A DNA stretch of 61,096 bases, from the NCBI RefSeq assembly GCF_014195445.1, contig NZ_JACIBT010000006.1, positions 1-61,096 of the forward strand. Direction: 5' to 3'. The notes beneath the pieces are model-generated. The model saw only the letters and a program-made list of their open reading frames with translations. It was not told the origin of the DNA and made no database searches. The position numbers and the translations under genes are program-made. Numbering within the stretch: position 1 is the first letter of the stretch; each line of letters begins with the position of its first letter. This stretch comes from Garicola koreensis. GTDB lineage: Bacteria; Actinomycetota; Actinomycetes; Actinomycetales; Micrococcaceae. This document shows, piece by piece, positions 41,988 through 49,374 of the stretch.

Positions 41988-42620
41988 ATGAGACTCTTCG
42001 CCGCACTGATGCTTCCCGCTACTGCCGCCGAGCACCTGCAGATGGCCGTGCGCTCGGTCGACGCCACGGCACCACACCCCACTGCCGGGCGAGGTCGGCC
42101 GCTGCTGCGGTGGGTGCCGTACGAGCAGCGCCACATCACCTTGGCCTTCTACGGTGAGGTCCCGGCCGGGGCCGTCGATGAGCTTATCGCTGAGCTCGCC
42201 GCAGCCGTGGCCGAGGTCCCGCCCTTCCCCCTCAGAATCCGCGGCGCAGGTGTCTTCACCCGGCGCACCCTCTGGGCAGGGGTCCAGTACGCACCCGGTG
42301 AGCAGGCGAGCGCCGGGGCACCCCATCTCAGTCCGCTGCTGGAGCTGATGAGGATCAGCGAAACCATCGGGTCCGGCTACGCGCGCAGCCCAGAAGCGGT
42401 GTCCCAGCGGGATCGGCGCAGGGCCCACGTGACCCTGGCCCGGGCCCGCAGCCGCGGAGACGGCGAAGAGCAGCTGCGCACCCGCGCCGAGGCGCTCGCC
42501 GTCTACGAGGGGCCCACCTGGACGGTCACCGAGGCCCACCTCGTACTCTCAGAGCTGGGCCAGGGCAAGAGCGGCACACCGCTCTACACCACTCAGGCCG
42601 AGCTTCCGCTGGCCGGGTGA
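41988..42620 (+). CDS. thpR: RNA 2',3'-cyclic phosphodiesterase (ThpR/LigT family)
   Basis: The 210-residue protein has both HxTx catalytic repeats of the 2H phosphoesterase family: HITLAF near residue 46 and HVTLARA near residue 147, plus the N-terminal MRLFAALMLPATAAEHL and the RWVPYEQRH segment. ThpR hydrolyses 2',3'-cyclic phosphate ends of RNA, and LigT members can reversibly ligate tRNA halves in vitro. It ends 36 bp before the convergent gntR gene; that gap has a 10-bp tandem repeat GGGCGCCTAC (about 42641-42660). Confidence 0.85.
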   Translation: MRLFAALMLPATAAEHLQMAVRSVDATAPHPTAGRGRPLLRWVPYEQRHITLAFYGEVPAGAVDELIAELAAAVAEVPPFPLRIRGAGVFTRRTLWAGVQYAPGEQASAGAPHLSPLLELMRISETIGSGYARSPEAVSQRDRRRAHVTLARARSRGDGEEQLRTRAEALAVYEGPTWTVTEAHLVLSELGQGKSGTPLYTTQAELPLAG

Positions 42621-42656
42621 GAGTGCCCGGCGAGAACTGGGGGCGCCTACGGGCGC

Positions 42657-43340
42657 CTACGCGGTGGCCCGCTCGGCCGTGTCGCTGCTGACCAGCCGGT
42701 CCAGCGCCTCCTGCATATGGGTCTCAACGGCTTCCACCAGAGCCTCGGCGTCTCCGGCGGCGATCGCCTCACCGATTCGGCGGTGCTCGGCCACCTGCTC
42801 CTCAGGAACCTGATAGGTGCCCTGCAGCGCGGTCAGACACATGCGGGTCTCCACCATCAGTGTCCGGTGCATCCGCTGCAGCCGTGGGCTGTGGCTGCCG
42901 GCGACCAGGGCAGTGTGGAACTCCAGATCGGTGTCGGAGAGGGCTTCTAGGTCCCCGGCCTCCGCGGCGGTCTGCATCTTGGCATAGATGGTGCGCAGCC
43001 GGTTGACGGCCCCCTGGTCCTGCCTGCTGATGATCAGGCGACCGGCCGCAGCCTCAATCGCGATGCGCGCCGCGTACAGGTCTCGGATGCCCGCTTCGTC
43101 CAGTTCCTTGACGAACAGCCCACGATTGGGCTCGGCGCGCAGCAGACCTTCCTGAACCAGACGCTGCATGGCCTCGCGAAGCGGCCCCCGGCTGACCCCG
43201 AACTGCTGGGCCAACGCGGTCTCCGACAGTTGGGTGCCCGGGGTCAGGGAGCCGTACATGATTCCCTCGCGCAGCTGCCGAGTGATGAGACCGGCGGTGG
43301 ATTCGCGGTTGACGCGTCTGAACTGCCGAGCGGTGGACAT
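42657..43340 (-). CDS. FadR-type GntR-family transcriptional regulator of the racemase/amidase cluster
   Basis: The 227-residue regulator has an N-terminal GntR winged helix (residues 15-80: GLITRQLREGIMYGSLTPGTQLSETALAQQFGVSRGPLREAMQRLVQEGLL) and an all-helical FadR/VanR effector domain with conserved metal-site residues (DTDLEFHTALV, and later EHRRIGEAI). ATG 43340 has GGAG about 7 nt upstream. A consensus TATAAT (43374-43379, minus strand) overlaps the stop codon of the upstream racemase gene, and the dyad ATTGTTGACAAT sits at the predicted transcription start, so autoregulation is expected. Confidence 0.88.
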   Translation of the reverse strand: MSTARQFRRVNRESTAGLITRQLREGIMYGSLTPGTQLSETALAQQFGVSRGPLREAMQRLVQEGLLRAEPNRGLFVKELDEAGIRDLYAARIAIEAAAGRLIISRQDQGAVNRLRTIYAKMQTAAEAGDLEALSDTDLEFHTALVAGSHSPRLQRMHRTLMVETRMCLTALQGTYQVPEEQVAEHRRIGEAIAAGDAEALVEAVETHMQEALDRLVSSDTAERATA

Positions 43341-43359
43341 CTGATTCTCCAAGTGGTGG

Positions 43360-43371
43360 ATTGTTGACAAT
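43360..43371. promoter_or_regulatory. GntR operator copy 1 (ATTGTTGACAAT) upstream of gntR
   Basis: This 12-bp dyad has ATTGT and ACAAT arms around TG and fits the TTGTnnACAA consensus of many FadR/VanR-type regulators. It lies about 3-14 nt downstream of the TATAAT at 43374-43379, covering the expected gntR transcription start. The identical 12-mer recurs at 45105-45116. Confidence 0.75.
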
Positions 43372-43373
43372 TG

Positions 43374-43379
43374 ATTATA
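43374..43379 (-). promoter_or_regulatory. gntR -10 box (TATAAT)
   Basis: The minus strand reads TATAAT, a perfect -10, overlapping the TAA stop (43375-43377) of the racemase gene. No convincing -35 was found. It gives gntR its own promoter in addition to possible read-through from the racemase operon. Confidence 0.55.
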
Positions 43380-44154
43380 GGCGCGAAGCATCAGACGGGC
43401 TGAACAGGGCTCCCAGGCCGGGCAGCCGGGGAGAGGTGACTCCGGCGATCCGCATGCCCTCCCACACGGTGACCTGGTTGGCAGTGAGCACCGGCTTGCC
43501 CAGGGCGGCCTCCAGCTCCGCCACCCACTGCAGCGAGTGCATCGCCGTATCGGGCACCAGCACCGCCTCAGCCTCATCGAGGTCCACATCGCGGATCATC
43601 TGCAGCACGTCCTCGCGGCCCATATGCCCGACCTCTCCGGCGGTGAAGATGTCGTGACTGGTGAAGCGGACCACCTCAGTGCCGGCCGCGGTGAGGAACA
43701 CCTCGAAGTGATCGGCCAGCTCTGCCGGGTAGGAGGCCGCTACCGCAACTTTGCTGATCCCCAGCGCCGCCAGGGCGCGGGCGAAGGCCAAGGACGTCGA
43801 CGACGCCGGCAGGCCCGCCTCCTCGGCCAGGCGCTCGGCTTGACGGTGTGCGCCCTCCCAGCCGTAGACGAAGCTGCCGGAGGTGCAGGCCCACATCACC
43901 GAATCCAGCTGGTGCTCAGCCTGCAGCCGCTGGTAGGCCTCGCTGAGCCGGGCGTGGGAGCCGGTTTCCAGCAGCGCTGCCGCAGTGTGCTCATCCACCC
44001 CGATGGTCGAGATCACCACCGGAAGCCGTACAGATCCGGTGTCGTCGTGGTGCTTCAGGGACGACTCGTAGGTGGGGTAGTCATCTTCGGCGGCGTGGCC
44101 GGGGTAGATGATCCCCACGGTGGGGGACTGTGCTGCCGGGGAGTGTGTGGTCAT
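43375..44154 (-). CDS. Asp/Glu racemase superfamily protein (maleate isomerase/arylmalonate decarboxylase-like), second Cys missing
   Basis: The 259-residue protein belongs to the two-Cys racemase superfamily: VGIIYPGHAAEDDYP, the first nucleophile loop MWACTSGSF (Cys90), ISKVAVAASYPAEL, and LGKPVLTANQVTVWEGMR. At the position of the second catalytic Cys it has VLVPDTAMHS (Asp202) instead of the usual SCTN. Arylmalonate decarboxylases also use one Cys, so decarboxylation or another one-base reaction is possible, but so is loss of activity. AGGAGG lies upstream of ATG 44154. It follows its paralogue by 31 bp. Confidence 0.8.
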   Translation of the reverse strand: MTTHSPAAQSPTVGIIYPGHAAEDDYPTYESSLKHHDDTGSVRLPVVISTIGVDEHTAAALLETGSHARLSEAYQRLQAEHQLDSVMWACTSGSFVYGWEGAHRQAERLAEEAGLPASSTSLAFARALAALGISKVAVAASYPAELADHFEVFLTAAGTEVVRFTSHDIFTAGEVGHMGREDVLQMIRDVDLDEAEAVLVPDTAMHSLQWVAELEAALGKPVLTANQVTVWEGMRIAGVTSPRLPGLGALFSPSDASRL

Positions 44155-44185
44155 CGGGATATACCTCCTTCAACGGGGTCGCGGT

Positions 44186-45064
44186 TCAGGCAGCCACGGC
44201 TGGTTCTGCCGGGGCGCCGCTGAGGCTGCGCAGCGCAGCCCCGGGGCCGAAGTAGTCGCGGCCGGCCTGGCGCAGCGCAGCCCAGACAGTTGCCTGATTG
44301 GCGGAGATGACGGGTTTGCCCAGGTCCTGCTCCAGCCGGTCGAGGACCTGGTAGGTGGGCAGGTTGGTGCAGGAGACCAGCAACACGTCGGCCTCGGGGG
44401 TGTCCGCCCGGCGCACCAGGTCGTAGGTGGTCTGCCACGGAACGGTCCAGATGCGGCCGCGCAGCCCCAGATTGGCGGTGTGGACCAGGTCCACGCCGGC
44501 CTCGGCGAAGAACTGGTCGAAGAGGGCGCCGACCTCGTCGTCGTAGGGGGTTGCCGCCGCCACTTTGATGCCGCCCAGGGCCTGAACGGCCTCCACCAGG
44601 GCGCCGGAGGTGGTGACCGCCGTGGGATCCTGGTGAGCCTCAGGTTCGGCATCAGGCTCACCAAAGGCGGTGTCCACCGCCAGATCCGCTGCCGCCGAGG
44701 CCTCGCGCCCCGCCGACTGCATGGCCTCGATGAGGCTGCGCTCGCCGGCCAGGCCGCGCACGAAGCTGCCGGAGGTGCACCCGTAGATATAGCCCGCCGG
44801 CCGGGTGGCCGAGATGGCGCGCACCGCATCGGCGATCAGCTCCGGCCGTGAAATCTCCAGCGCCTGCCCCACGTTGACCGCCATGGGTTCGAAGCGGGTG
44901 CGGGTGAAGAGCAGATCAAGCTGATCGAACCCGTAGTCGTCCTTGGAGAAACGGCGCAGCTCCCGGTCCAGCACCATGTCGTAGGGCACCACCGTGCCGA
45001 TGGGGGTCGCCTCGTGGTCAGAGGCCTGAAGCTGAAAGTCAGAGGGAAGGTGGGTCGACGTCAT
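44186..45064 (-). CDS. Asp/Glu racemase superfamily protein (maleate cis-trans isomerase-like), both Cys present
   Basis: The 292-residue paralogue keeps both catalytic cysteines: YGCTSGSFVRG (Cys96) and LLVSCTNLPT (Cys232), as in maleate isomerases, which use one Cys as nucleophile and the other as acid/base. Other motifs are IGTVVPYDMVLDRELR, IKVAAATPYDDEVGALF and LGKPVISANQATVWAALR. An unusual acidic insert (GEPDAEPEAHQD, about residues 135-147) sits in the middle. AAGGGG precedes ATG 45064. It is the first gene of the leftward operon, with a GntR operator in the divergent region. Confidence 0.84.
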   Translation of the reverse strand: MTSTHLPSDFQLQASDHEATPIGTVVPYDMVLDRELRRFSKDDYGFDQLDLLFTRTRFEPMAVNVGQALEISRPELIADAVRAISATRPAGYIYGCTSGSFVRGLAGERSLIEAMQSAGREASAAADLAVDTAFGEPDAEPEAHQDPTAVTTSGALVEAVQALGGIKVAAATPYDDEVGALFDQFFAEAGVDLVHTANLGLRGRIWTVPWQTTYDLVRRADTPEADVLLVSCTNLPTYQVLDRLEQDLGKPVISANQATVWAALRQAGRDYFGPGAALRSLSGAPAEPAVAA

Positions 45065-45104
45065 AATGACCCCTTAGGGAAGTGTGCAGGAGAAGACCTG
45101 CAGG

Positions 45105-45138
45105 ATTGTTGACAATCTGCAGATCGTCTTCATAGTCT
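45105..45138 (+). promoter_or_regulatory. GntR operator copy 2 within the dehydrogenase promoter
   Basis: ATTGTTGACAAT (45105-45116) lies inside a longer near-dyad with CTGCAG/CTGCAG flanks (about 45098-45122). It contains a consensus -35 TTGACA (45109-45114); 18 nt later is the -10 TAGTCT (45133-45138), and 7 nt after that ATG 45146. Binding would occlude the -35. The site also lies 41 bp upstream of the leftward racemase operon, so it can control both directions. Confidence 0.78.
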
Positions 45139-45145
45139 AAACCAT

Positions 45146-46135
45146 ATGGCAAACTCTTCGCCGGTCATTCTGGTACTTCGCCCCAGCGACCCTGACGCGG
45201 ACCTGCGCACCCCTCCGGGACTCGATGAGCTGCAGGACAGTGCCGAGATCCGGTTTACCACCGCCTCCGAAATCAGCGAGAACATCGCAGGAGTCGACGC
45301 GCTCTTCCTCTGGGACTTCTTCTCCGGTGCCCTGCAGGACGCCTGGCCCCACGCGGATTCGCTGAAGTGGATCCACGTCGCAGCGGCAGGGGTGGACAAG
45401 CTGCTCTTCGAGGAGCTGAACAACTCCGAGGTGGTGGTCACCAACGCCCAGGGAACCTTCGACCGGCCCATCGCCGAATGGGTGCTCGGCGCCGTGGTCG
45501 CTGAGGCCAAAGACTTTGCCGGCAACTACCGGTACAAGGACCAGAAGATCTGGCAGCACCGCGAGACCAAACAGGTGCAGGGATCGAAGGCGCTGGTCAT
45601 CGGCACCGGAGCCATCGGCCGGGAGATCGCCCAGCTGCTGTCAGCCGTGGGCGTCCAGGTGCGCGGAGCCGGCCGCCGAGTGCGCGAGAACGACGAGGAC
45701 TTCGGCGACGTCCTGCTCTCCTCCGAGCTGACCGAACACATCGGGTGGGCCGATGTGATCGTCAACGCCGCCCCGCTGACTCCGCAGACCACCGACATGA
45801 TCAACGCCGAGGTGCTGGCGGCGGTCAAACCTGGGGCTCACTTCCTCAACATCGGCCGCGGTGAATCGGTGGATCAGCCGGCACTCATCGAAGCGCTGCG
45901 CAGCGGGCCGCTGGGCTTCGCGTCGCTGGACGTCTTCGACGAAGAGCCGCTGCCGGACGAATCTCCGCTCTGGGACATGGAGAACGTGCTGATCAGCGCG
46001 CACATGTCCGGCGACGTGCTCGGGTGGAAGCACTCGCTGGCCCAACAGTTCACCGACAACGCTCGTCGATGGCTTCGCGGCGATGAGCTGAACAACGTGG
46101 TGGACAAGGCCAAGGGCTATGTCCCACGGCACTGA
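45146..46135 (+). CDS. D-isomer-specific 2-hydroxyacid dehydrogenase
   Basis: The 329-residue protein has the family's NAD-binding signature ALVIGTGAIGREIAQLLSAVGVQVRGAGRR, the WADVIVNAAPLTPQTTDMI strand, the catalytic Arg in NIGRGESVDQPALIEAL, the Glu in DVFDEEPLPDESPLWDM, and ISAHMSGD, where the usual active-site His is in SAHMSG. It interconverts a 2-keto and a D-2-hydroxy acid with NAD(P)H. The start is leaderless-type. It is the first gene of the rightward operon with amidase and DUF3830 under the GntR operator. Confidence 0.88.
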   Translation: MANSSPVILVLRPSDPDADLRTPPGLDELQDSAEIRFTTASEISENIAGVDALFLWDFFSGALQDAWPHADSLKWIHVAAAGVDKLLFEELNNSEVVVTNAQGTFDRPIAEWVLGAVVAEAKDFAGNYRYKDQKIWQHRETKQVQGSKALVIGTGAIGREIAQLLSAVGVQVRGAGRRVRENDEDFGDVLLSSELTEHIGWADVIVNAAPLTPQTTDMINAEVLAAVKPGAHFLNIGRGESVDQPALIEALRSGPLGFASLDVFDEEPLPDESPLWDMENVLISAHMSGDVLGWKHSLAQQFTDNARRWLRGDELNNVVDKAKGYVPRH

Positions 46136-46218
46136 TATTTTCCACGGCACTGACCAGTCACGCAGGACACCTACGACGCCGGGCCAGCTCGCGCGCACAA
46201 CATGTGAAGGAGGAGGGG

Positions 46219-47643
46219 ATGACGGAAACTGCACCGACTGACCTGGCGGAGCTGAGTGCCGCTGAGCTGGTAGAAGGATATGCCGCAGGCGACTTCACGC
46301 CGGTGGAGGCCACCGAGGCCGCCCTGGCGCGGATCGAAGAGCGCGACGGCGACCTCAACGCCTTTGTGCTGGTGGACCGCGACTCCGCCATAGCCTCCGC
46401 GCAGGCCTCGGCAGCGCGCTGGAGGGCGGGGGAGACCCTGGGTGCCGGCGACGGCGTGCCCACCAACATCAAAGACATCTTCCTGACCGCCGGGTGGCCG
46501 ACGCTTCGCGGCTCCAACCTTGTGGACGAGGCTGGCCCCTGGGACACCGACGCGCCGTGCGTGGGTCGGCTGCGCGAATCCGGCGCAGTGCTGCTGGGCA
46601 AGGTGACCACACCGGAGTTCGCCTGGAAGGGGACGACCGACAGCATCCGCTTCGGCGCCACCGGCAACCCCTGGGACCCCTCGACCACCGCCGGAGGATC
46701 CTCCGGCGGCTCCTCCGCCTCGGTCGGTGCCGGGATGGGTGCCTGGTCGGTGGGCACCGACGCCGGCGGATCGGTGCGTATTCCCGCCTCCTTCACCGGC
46801 ACGGTGGCCCTGAAGCCCACTTACGGGCTGGTGCCGATGTATCCGGCCTCACCCTTCGGCACCCTGGCCCACGCCGGGCCGATGACCCGCACGGTCACCG
46901 ACACAGCCATGCTGATGGACGTCATCGCCGGGTTCGACCCCCGGGACTGGTCGGCCCTTCCCACCCCGAACGGGTCCTTCACCCGTGGGCTTGAGGACGG
47001 CGTCGAAGGGCTGCGGATCGCCTACTCGCCGACCCTGGGCTACGGGGAGAACGACCCCGAGGTGGAGCAGCAGGTGCGCCAGGCCGTCGAGGTGCTGAAG
47101 TCCCTGGGCGCCGTCGTCGATGAAGTGGATCCCGGCTTCGCTGACCCCATCGAGCACTTCCACGTGCTGTGGTTCACCGGAGCGAATAAGGTGGTCTCGG
47201 CCTACGGGGCCGGGGCGCTGGACAAAGTCGACCCGGGGCTGCGAGCCGGGATCGAAGAGTATTCCGACGCCACAGCCATGGACTTCCTGGATGCCACGCA
47301 GACCCGGATGGACCTAGGCGTGCAGATGGGCATTTTCCACCAGGAGTACGACCTGCTGGTCACCCCGACCATGCCGATCACCGCCTTCGACCGGAACCGC
47401 CAGGCCCCGCCGGGCTGGAAATCCGATCTGTGGACCACGTGGACCCCCTACACCTACCCGTTCAACATGACCCAGCAGCCGGCCGCCTCGGTGCCGTGCG
47501 GGGTCACCGCTGAGGGACTGCCGGTGGGGCTGCAGTTCGTGGCGGCCCGCACTCAGGACCGCATGGTCCTGCAGGCCGCCCGCGCCTACGAGAAGGCCTC
47601 AGGCGAACAGTACATCCGCCCCGTGGCTGCGAAGGCAGGCTGA
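46219..47643 (+). CDS. Amidase signature family hydrolase
   Basis: The 474-residue enzyme has the Ser-cisSer-Lys triad: Lys in GVPTNIKDIFLTAG, cis-Ser and nucleophile in AGGSSGGSSASVGAGMGAWSVGTDAGGSVRIPASFTG. KPTYGLVPMYPASPFGTLAHAGPMTRTV follows, typical of amidases and GatA relatives. It hydrolyses an unknown amide to acid plus ammonia. ATG 46219 is chosen because GGAGGAGG lies just upstream; GTG 46204 would place the start within that sequence. It is followed 3 bp later by the DUF3830 gene. No gatB/gatC genes are near, so it is not GatA. Confidence 0.9.
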   Translation: MTETAPTDLAELSAAELVEGYAAGDFTPVEATEAALARIEERDGDLNAFVLVDRDSAIASAQASAARWRAGETLGAGDGVPTNIKDIFLTAGWPTLRGSNLVDEAGPWDTDAPCVGRLRESGAVLLGKVTTPEFAWKGTTDSIRFGATGNPWDPSTTAGGSSGGSSASVGAGMGAWSVGTDAGGSVRIPASFTGTVALKPTYGLVPMYPASPFGTLAHAGPMTRTVTDTAMLMDVIAGFDPRDWSALPTPNGSFTRGLEDGVEGLRIAYSPTLGYGENDPEVEQQVRQAVEVLKSLGAVVDEVDPGFADPIEHFHVLWFTGANKVVSAYGAGALDKVDPGLRAGIEEYSDATAMDFLDATQTRMDLGVQMGIFHQEYDLLVTPTMPITAFDRNRQAPPGWKSDLWTTWTPYTYPFNMTQQPAASVPCGVTAEGLPVGLQFVAARTQDRMVLQAARAYEKASGEQYIRPVAAKAG

Positions 47644-47646
47644 ATC

Positions 47647-48168
47647 ATGACCCGCTACATCACCATCACTCTGGAGAAGCGCGGCGTGAGCTGCGTGGCC
47701 AAGATGCTCGACGACGCCGCCCCACGAACCTGTGCGGCGGTGTGGGATTCGCTGCCGCAGTCCGGGCAGGTCTATCACGGCAAGTACGCGCGCAACGAGA
47801 TCTACAACCTGGTGCCTGCCTTCAGCTCGGTGGAACCGGGCAAGGAAAACACCACGGTGACCCCCATCCCAGGGGACGTGTGCTACTTCACCTTCGACTC
47901 TGATGACCTGGGGAACCCCGGCTACGGGTATGAGGCTGAAGCCGATGTTCGCGCCGACGACCCGGCCGCCGCCAAGTCGATCATCGACCTGGCGGTCTTC
48001 TACGGTCGCAACAACCTGCTCATCAACGGTGATCAGGGGTGGATCCCCGGCAACGTCTTCGCCACTATCGTGGAGGGATTGGACGAGATGGCCGAAGCCT
48101 GCCAGTCCATATGGATGGACGGAGCCCGCGGTGAGACGCTGGCCTTCGCCCGCGCCCACGAAGATTGA
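47647..48168 (+). CDS. DUF3830 family protein (cyclophilin-like fold)
   Basis: The 173-residue protein matches DUF3830: ITITLEKRGVSCVAKMLDDAAPRTCAAVWDSLPQSGQVYHGKYARNEIYNLVP, TTVTPIPGDVCYFTFD, VFYGRNNLLINGDQGWIPGNVFATIVEGLDEMAEACQSIWMDGARGETLAF. The fold is predicted cyclophilin-like and the biochemical role is undescribed as far as I know. Its position 3 bp after the amidase, under the same GntR control, suggests a function in the same catabolic step, such as a small enzyme or binding partner. Cys residues at about 16, 29 and 79 and several conserved aromatic residues are visible. Confidence 0.85.
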   Translation: MTRYITITLEKRGVSCVAKMLDDAAPRTCAAVWDSLPQSGQVYHGKYARNEIYNLVPAFSSVEPGKENTTVTPIPGDVCYFTFDSDDLGNPGYGYEAEADVRADDPAAAKSIIDLAVFYGRNNLLINGDQGWIPGNVFATIVEGLDEMAEACQSIWMDGARGETLAFARAHED

Positions 48169-48541
48169 GCCCATGAAGACTACGCCCCGGCGCTCCCGCG
48201 CTTTGCGTCGTCGTCATGGGCTAGGATACGATTGAATGTCGCAAGCCGAGCTGTGCTGTGTCCAACTGAGTTGGGCCCGGCACCGGAAAACAGCTCAAGG
48301 CGTGTGAAGCCTGGATTCCAGCGCACCACACAAAGCACCGTTATTTAAGGCACTTCGGTTGGATCTCACCCAGCCTGGTCGCCCTCGTACGTCACGGTGA
48401 TGCGGGAGCAATCCCACTTTGGTGGCGGGACTCGGCTCAACGACTACGTGCAGCATGCGGCTTTTGACTTAAGCCGGGTGGGGCATGTGCTCGCGGGTAC
48501 CGCCCGTAATACATCTACGTACACTTATTGGAGGAGTGATC
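48169..48541 (+). ncRNA. Long, hairpin-rich leader of the rpmB-rpmG-rpsN operon
   Basis: A possible -10 (TAGGAT, 48222-48227) would give a leader of about 305 nt. Pairing arms are visible: GAGCTGT (48248-48254) with ACAGCTC (48290-48296) enclosing CCAAC-TGA-GTTGG (48262-48274), then GTGTG (48302-48306) with CACAC (48327-48331) enclosing the palindrome CTGGATTCCAG (48311-48321). Each looks like an outer stem with an inner hairpin. A TTGACT (48464-48469) may mark a second promoter closer to rpmB. GGAGGAG precedes ATG 48542. Autogenous control by a ribosomal protein is a possible reading; the RNA is not a family I recognise. Confidence 0.4.
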
Positions 48542-48778
48542 ATGGCAGCACGTTGCCAGGTGACTGGAGTGGGGCCGCAGTTCGGCAACCATATTTCCCA
48601 CTCTCATCGCCGCACCAAGCGCCGGTTCGACCCGAACATCCAGAAGAAGACCTACTGGGTGCCCTCTCTGGGCCGCAAGGTGACCCTGAACCTGTCCGTC
48701 AAGGGCATCAAGACCATCGACGTGCGCGGCATCGACGCCGTCGTCGACGACCTTCTGAAGCGTGGTGAGAAGCTCTAA
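48542..48778 (+). CDS. rpmB: 50S ribosomal protein L28
   Basis: The 78-residue protein has the L28 pattern [65 protein letters not shown]. It carries only one Cys and no CxxC pair, so it is the zinc-free type. ATG 48542 has GGAGGAG 6 nt upstream. The stop codon overlaps the rpmG start (TAATG), so the three ribosomal genes are tightly coupled. In mycobacteria the comparable zinc-free set is Zur-controlled; no Zur box was recognised here. Confidence 0.97.
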   Translation: MAARCQVTGVGPQFGNHISHSHRRTKRRFDPNIQKKTYWVPSLGRKVTLNLSVKGIKTIDVRGIDAVVDDLLKRGEKL

Positions 48779-48945
48779 TGGCCAGAGAGAAGGACATTCG
48801 TCCCATCATCAAGCTGAAGTCGACGGCCGGCACGGGATTCACATACGTGACCCGCAAGAACCGCCGCAACAACCCTGACCGCATCGTGCTGAAGAAGTAT
48901 GACCCGGTTGTCCGCAAGCACGTCGACTTCCGAGAGGAGCGCTGA
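48778..48945 (+). CDS. rpmG: 50S ribosomal protein L33
   Basis: The 55-residue protein begins at ATG 48778, overlapping the rpmB stop by one base (TAATG). It reads [21 protein letters not shown], then [21 protein letters not shown] and [12 protein letters not shown], the zinc-free L33 type common in Micrococcales. It lies in the middle of the rpmB-rpmG-rpsN operon; rpsN starts 2 bp after its stop. Confidence 0.97.
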   Translation: MAREKDIRPIIKLKSTAGTGFTYVTRKNRRNNPDRIVLKKYDPVVRKHVDFREER

Positions 48946-48947
48946 TC

Positions 48948-49253
48948 ATGGCTAAGAAGTCTAAGATCGCAAAGAACGAGAAGCGCAAGGTCATCGTTGA
49001 GCGCTACGCAGAGAAGCGCGCCCAGCTGAAGAAGACCCTTGTAGACCCCAAGGCCACCGACGAGGACCGCGAGGCGGCACGCGTCGGGCTGCAGAAGCTG
49101 CCCCGCGACGCCTCCCCGGTGCGCGTGCGCGACCGCGACTCGATCGACGGACGCCCGCGCGGCACCTTCCGGAAGTTCGGCGTCTCCCGTATTCGCTTCC
49201 GCGATATGGCCCACCGCGGCGAGCTGCCAGGAATCACCAAGTCATCCTGGTGA
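48948..49253 (+). CDS. rpsN: 30S ribosomal protein S14 (long, zinc-free form)
   Basis: The 101-residue protein is the long S14 form: [29 protein letters not shown] at the N-terminus and the conserved [50 protein letters not shown] at the C-terminus. The CxxC-X12-CxxC zinc motif of short S14 proteins is absent. It is the last gene of the operon; a strong hairpin with a short T-run follows 21 bp after the stop. Confidence 0.97.
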   Translation: MAKKSKIAKNEKRKVIVERYAEKRAQLKKTLVDPKATDEDREAARVGLQKLPRDASPVRVRDRDSIDGRPRGTFRKFGVSRIRFRDMAHRGELPGITKSSW

Positions 49254-49274
49254 GCTGATTCATCTCGCTTCAGG

Positions 49275-49306
49275 GCGGGGCTTCCCTCCGGGGAGGCCCC
49301 GCTTTC
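49275..49306 (+). terminator. Rho-independent terminator of the rpmB-rpmG-rpsN operon
   Basis: GCGGGGC (49275-49281) pairs with GCCCCGC (49296-49302); inside this, TCCC pairs with GGGA around a TCCG loop. TTT follows at once. The position just after rpsN supports operon-end termination. Confidence 0.85.
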
Positions 49307-49374
49307 TGCATATGCTGGGTGCGGAGACCAGCGCAGCACCACAGAGAATCGGCGATGAGGATGGGGAGCAGCAG

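Noticed and set aside
48169..48541. Zur box controlling the zinc-free ribosomal proteins
   Set aside because: No clear Zur palindrome (TGAAAATNATTTTCA-like) is present; zinc-free L28, L33 and S14 are the standard form in Micrococcales.
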